DNA of 7,727 nt. Source: Pseudomonadota bacterium. GTDB lineage: Bacteria > Desulfobacterota > Desulfobacteria > Desulfobacterales > C00003060. Both the position numbers and the translations under genes were made by a program. Below the pieces are notes generated by a model. It had not been told where the DNA came from and searched no databases. It worked only from the letters and a program-made list of their open reading frames with translations. Each line of letters opens with the position of its first letter. Position 1 is the first letter of the stretch. The stretch is from contig JADFWI010000090.1 in assembly GCA_015222985.1 (NCBI GenBank), positions 1 to 7,727 of the forward strand. Direction: 5' to 3'. This document shows, in pieces, positions 4,926-7,727 of the stretch.

Positions 4926-6467
4926 ATGATTTCAGATGAGGCATCCTACCTCAGGATCACAGTCGACAAAAGCCATATTATCAACATCGGGGAACGACTT
5001 TACGAACAAAGCATTGAACTGATCAGGGAACTGGTCAACAATGCTTACGATGCAGACGCAACACGGGTGGATGTGACTGTTTCAAAGAAGGAGATTGTCG
5101 TCGCAGATAATGGCGAGGGAATGGACATGGAGGGGCTCAAGCAGTACTTCAATGTCGGATCCGGCGAAAAGCTTGTGAATCCCCTGTCTCCACGATTCAA
5201 ACGAGACAGAATCGGCCAGTTCGGCATCGGCAAGTTCGCAAGCCTGGCCGCTGCTTCCCGCTTTGAGATCACCACGCAGAAAAAAGATTTCAGGGCCCGA
5301 GTCGTATTCGACAAGGCGCGCTGGATTGAAAAGGGTGACTCATGGAGGATTCCCCTCGCTATCCTGGACACGGATCCCAAAAGAGGCGATGGGACTACCG
5401 TTCGCCTTGTGGATCTCAGAAAAGCCTTTAGGCCGGAGGACGTGACCCAGAGAATCGCCGAGGGCGTGCCCATACGCGCCAGGGACTTCTCTGTATACGT
5501 AAACGGATACAGGGTGACTCCCAGAACAATGACAGGCAACCGCATTCCCGTCATGCATGGCAACGAATTCGGCATTATTCATGGGGAGATCGTGATCCTT
5601 CCCGCTTATCGTGCCTCCAAGGATGACATGGGCATCGAGATCAAGGTGAAGGGAGTCACTGTTCGCAGAGAGCTATTCGAGATGGCTTCCTGGGGAAAAG
5701 CAGCAACACGCATTAGAGGCGAGATAAACGCCGATTTTCTCCCTTTGACGAGCGATCGATCCGGGTTCATAGAAGATTCTCCGCAATACAAATCATTCCT
5801 CAAGGCCATGGACAAAACCATGGCAGAGGTTCGCAGAGCCTTCAAGCTGTTGGCCTCCCAGAACGAAAATCGAAAGGTTAATCGCGCACTCAAGGAAGCT
5901 TTGCAGCGCGTACACCAGGCTCTAATCCTCAACCCGGAGTTTTCCCCGTTCGGCGTTGTTCCCTTAGCCGAAGAAGGAATGCGAGGCGCGGGGGAAACAG
6001 GTGTCGAGACGCCTGTCAAGGAAAAAGAGCCCGGCGGGATCGAGGTAGAAGACGTAGAGGAGGAAAACACGTCGCAGCCGGATGAGGCGGATTCCGCATC
6101 AGAGGCAGGCGACGAGAAACCCAAGAAGGAGAGCAAGCCTTCTCTTAGGATCGCCACGCCCAACGCGGTGGTAAAAAGGCTCAAGTTCGGCGACGCCGGA
6201 GTGACCTGCTGCCTGGACCACCTGGGAGAAGACGGGCCGGAATGCATGACCGAGGGCACTATCGTCTATATCAATAGGGACCACCCTTTATACAAGCGGG
6301 AAGCCAGGAAAAAGGAGGCTCACGTTCTAAATGTCGCTCGTCTCATCACCCAGGAGATATCACTGATGAAAGACCCTGAAAACCCCCGTGAGGCCTACAA
6401 CCGTCAATCCAAATTGCTCCGTGACGCCTTCAAAGAGGATGATCATAAGAAAAGCGACACCGGTTGA
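4926..6467 (+). CDS. Orphan GHKL (HATPase) protein, MORC/MutL/Hsp90-like
   Basis: A 513-aa protein with a complete Bergerat ATP-binding fold at the N terminus. Motif N is ELIRELVNNAYDADAT (31-46), with E35 the likely catalytic base and N38/N39 for Mg; G1 is DNGEGMD (61-67); G2 is GQFGIGKFAS (97-106); a GDGTTV motif lies at 154-159. Residues about 180-295 fit an S5-like transducer domain (VKGVTVRRE and a TSDRSGF stretch), the MORC/MutL/Hsp90 arrangement; no His-kinase phospho-acceptor domain is present. About 310-335 may be helical, 345-405 is an acidic, low-complexity linker, and 406-505 is a separate C-terminal domain with IVYINRDHPLY. No signal peptide or membrane segment is seen, so it should be cytoplasmic. 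Prokaryotic relatives are known next to restriction and defence genes; here it is a single gene between cassette debris and vapBC. The start has a GGGAGG site 5 nt upstream, and the end has tandem TGA TAA stops. The substrate is unknown. Confidence 0.88.
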   Translation: MISDEASYLRITVDKSHIINIGERLYEQSIELIRELVNNAYDADATRVDVTVSKKEIVVADNGEGMDMEGLKQYFNVGSGEKLVNPLSPRFKRDRIGQFGIGKFASLAAASRFEITTQKKDFRARVVFDKARWIEKGDSWRIPLAILDTDPKRGDGTTVRLVDLRKAFRPEDVTQRIAEGVPIRARDFSVYVNGYRVTPRTMTGNRIPVMHGNEFGIIHGEIVILPAYRASKDDMGIEIKVKGVTVRRELFEMASWGKAATRIRGEINADFLPLTSDRSGFIEDSPQYKSFLKAMDKTMAEVRRAFKLLASQNENRKVNRALKEALQRVHQALILNPEFSPFGVVPLAEEGMRGAGETGVETPVKEKEPGGIEVEDVEEENTSQPDEADSASEAGDEKPKKESKPSLRIATPNAVVKRLKFGDAGVTCCLDHLGEDGPECMTEGTIVYINRDHPLYKREARKKEAHVLNVARLITQEISLMKDPENPREAYNRQSKLLRDAFKEDDHKKSDTG

Positions 6468-6646
6468 TAAACGTCTCGGACTCCAATTGCCAATATTTCA
6501 GCACAGTCCCCACCTACCCTCCTTGTTTCGGCTGGTTATCACCCATGATTTCCCGCCCCTTTTATTCTTTCTTGCCTTACGTTTTCCCCGTCCTCACTCA
6601 GTTTTGCTCTGATTTTGATCTTACGTCAAGTGCCGAACCTTTGCGC

Positions 6647-6692
6647 TTGACTAAACCTCAAAAAAATATATTATGTGTATTGAATACACATA
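6647..6692 (+). promoter_or_regulatory. vapBC promoter and operator
   Basis: TTGACT (6647-6652), a 16-bp spacer and TATTAT (6669-6674). Overlapping the -10 is a perfect palindrome, TATGTGTATT (6672-6681), centre G, AATACACATA (6683-6692), the size and position expected of an operator bound by the VapB/VapBC complex for autoregulation. The vapB ribosome site GAGGT follows directly (6695-6699). Confidence 0.75.
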
Positions 6693-6705
6693 GAGAGGTA
6701 ATGTC

Positions 6706-6909
6706 ATGAGAACCAATATCGTCATTGATGATAGCCTGCTGAAAGAGGCATTTTCAGTAAGCCAGGCCAAAACCAAGAAGGATCTTGTTCACGAGGCGTT
6801 AGGGGAGCTGATTCGCTTGAGAAAACGTAAGGATCTCACCGAACTAGCCGGCACCATCGAGTTCTATCAAGGTTTTGATCACAAGAAGCTCAGGAAATTG
6901 ACACGATGA
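6706..6909 (+). CDS. vapB: VapB-family antitoxin
   Basis: A 67-aa antitoxin of a VapBC type II pair. The N terminus MRTNIVIDDSLLKEA is the ribbon-helix-helix beta strand and first helix seen in this VapB group; KTKKDLVHEALGELIRLRKRKDL completes the DNA-binding fold. The C-terminal LAGTIEFYQGFDHKKLRKLTR is the toxin-binding tail. VapB binds operator DNA and blocks the PIN active site of VapC. The start follows a GAGGT ribosome site by 6 nt. The gene ends in a 4-bp ATGA overlap with the toxin, implying translational coupling. Confidence 0.92.
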   Translation: MRTNIVIDDSLLKEAFSVSQAKTKKDLVHEALGELIRLRKRKDLTELAGTIEFYQGFDHKKLRKLTR

Positions 6910-7328
6910 TCCTTGTGGATACCTCAGTTTGGGTTGAAGTACTGAGAGACAAAAAGGGGAAGATTGTACGTGCCTTTCGAGAAAGGATCGGTACGGAAAT
7001 CTGTCTTTTTTGCCGTTTTACGCAACTTGAACTTCTTCAGGGATGCAAAGACGAGATGGAATGGAAGAGACTCGATGATTACCTTTCAACACAGTACTAC
7101 CTCGAAGCTACGGATAAGACCTGGAGAGAAGCTGCAAGGATATATTTCGAGTTGAGAAGAAAAGGAATTACTCTAAGTAGTCCTGTGGATTGTTGTATTG
7201 CTCAGATAGCCATTGAGTCAGAAGTATTGCTTTTGCACCAGGACGAAGATTTTGAGAATATTTCACGGCTCAGACCGTTAGCCGTCGAACGTTTCCCCTC
7301 AAAGTTAGGGCTGGATGAGGGACATTGA
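6906..7328 (+). CDS. vapC: VapC-family PIN-domain ribonuclease toxin
   Basis: A 140-aa PIN-domain RNase; members usually cleave tRNA or rRNA with Mg or Mn. The acidic active site is complete: D5 in VDTSVW, E42 in QLELLQG, D95 in SPVDCCIAQIA, and D113/D115 in HQDEDFENI near the C terminus. Length is normal for the family. The start ATG overlaps the vapB stop, with no other start needed. Both genes are intact, so this module should be functional, in contrast to the damaged higBA pair about 2.2 kb away. A small hairpin begins at its stop codon, followed at once by the second MITE-like element. Confidence 0.95.
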   Translation: MILVDTSVWVEVLRDKKGKIVRAFRERIGTEICLFCRFTQLELLQGCKDEMEWKRLDDYLSTQYYLEATDKTWREAARIYFELRRKGITLSSPVDCCIAQIAIESEVLLLHQDEDFENISRLRPLAVERFPSKLGLDEGH

Positions 7329-7344
7329 CTTGCTGAGAGTCAAT
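7324..7344 (+). terminator. Small hairpin at the vapC stop
   Basis: ATTGACT (7324-7330) and AGTCAAT (7338-7344) form a perfect 7-bp stem with a 7-nt loop, overlapping the vapC TGA. Only a couple of T residues follow, so it is a weak terminator candidate. Its right arm overlaps the duplicated target sequence of the neighbouring element, so the following sequence was probably changed by that insertion. Confidence 0.3.
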
Positions 7345-7346
7345 TC

Positions 7347-7500
7347 TGATGGACTCGTAAAAAGTCCGCAAACAGACGGCACAGTAAAAAGCTCCAGATG
7401 CAAGGCGCGCGACTCTTGAGGAATGAGACGTACATACGGTACGTCGCAATGACGAAAGATGAAGCGCAACGCCGCAGATGGACTTTTTACAAAGCCGTCA
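7347..7500. mobile_element. MITE-like inverted-repeat element, copy 2
   Basis: A 154-bp element with 21-bp imperfect terminal inverted repeats (17 of 21 match). The left end begins TGATGGACTCGTAAAAAGTC; the reverse complement of the right end begins TGACGGCTTTGTAAAAAGTC. Inside is a perfect hairpin, GACGTAC (7427-7433), loop ATACG, GTACGTC (7439-7445). It is flanked by a direct repeat: at least ATTC (7343-7346 and 7501-7504), and up to GTCAATTCT (7339-7347 and 7497-7505) if the repeat overlaps the element ends, as left by transposition. An open frame across it (7398-7580) has no protein-like features. No transposase is encoded, so mobility would be in trans. Confidence 0.75.
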
Positions 7501-7727
7501 ATTCTACGGCGCGAACATTTAGGGCATCTCTAGTTCGAGGCGGGGGATGGTTAGATATCTATAATGAAATCGGGCGATAAAATGTATAACGTGGCAAGCT
7601 ATCAACACTTTCGCCCGCTGTACTACCCCCTGGCCGTCTAATATTCCTTGGACCACCGGAAAAGATCGCCGAGGCGACGGGTTTATTGTGCATAACCCAA
7701 AAGAAAGAGAGATGAGCTGATGAATCC
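7501..7727. other. Tail without a supported gene; possible gene start at the edge
   Basis: No convincing coding frame on either strand. A TATAAT lies at 7560-7565 but no matching -35 is seen. CGGGCGA (7571-7577) and TCGCCCG (7611-7617) are inverted repeats 33 nt apart. An ATG at 7720-7722 has an AAAGAGAG ribosome-like stretch about 8 nt upstream and may open a plus-strand gene continuing past the window; only two and a half codons are visible. Confidence 0.3.

Noticed and set aside
5606..6259. 217-codon minus-strand frame (and another at 5045-5575)
   Set aside because: Antisense to the GHKL ATPase gene; serine- and proline-rich shadow translation with no ribosome site.
7398..7580. 60-codon frame at the right end
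   Set aside because: Falls mostly inside the hairpin-rich MITE-like element and crosses its border; no protein-like pattern.
1..7727. CRISPR array, tRNA or rRNA genes
   Set aside because: No regularly spaced repeats, tRNA cloverleaf or rRNA-like stretches were seen.

Overview
The window looks like a bacterial chromosome segment with moderate GC, built from a housekeeping block followed by accessory DNA. No taxonomic marker is present. The divergent YchF-like protein and the short repeats with GTAAAAAGTC ends remind me of Desulfobacterota (sulfate-reducer-type) genomes; that placement is inference.

Left block (1-3350, minus strand): a YchF/Obg-type P-loop ATPase gene followed by typA/bipA, the ribosome-associated translational GTPase. 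They are 66 bp apart and probably co-transcribed. A near-consensus promoter (TTGACA-17-TATAGT) lies about 245-275 bp upstream of the ychF start codon. Its leader contains a strong intrinsic-terminator hairpin, which suggests attenuation.

Middle block (3350-4830): a decayed, integrase-less piece of an integron cassette array on the minus strand. Two attC-like imperfect palindromes (3840-3908 and 4581-4646) bracket a higBA toxin-antitoxin cassette that has its own promoter and operator palindrome. The toxin gene has a one-base deletion in a G run; the antitoxin is intact. Downstream of the first site is an isoprenylcysteine-methyltransferase-like gene broken by one frameshift and cut off by a short inverted-repeat (MITE-like) element. 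Upstream of the second site is the tail of another broken cassette gene, abutted by an 18-codon stub of a REP-associated (Y1/RAYT) transposase.

Right block (4860-7727, plus strand): a 513-aa GHKL ATPase of MORC/MutL/Hsp90-like architecture with its own promoter and no recognisable partner; then an intact vapBC toxin-antitoxin operon behind a perfect 21-bp operator palindrome; then a second copy of the MITE-like element with a probable target-site duplication; then about 220 bp without a supported gene, ending at a possible start codon. Positions 6468-6646, between the ATPase gene and the vapBC promoter, show no feature I can support.

Together the housekeeping operon borders an accessory island: toxin-antitoxin modules, cassette debris, small mobile repeats and one orphan ATPase. 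The best candidates for something undescribed are the GHKL ATPase, the ychF leader RNA and the mini cassette array.
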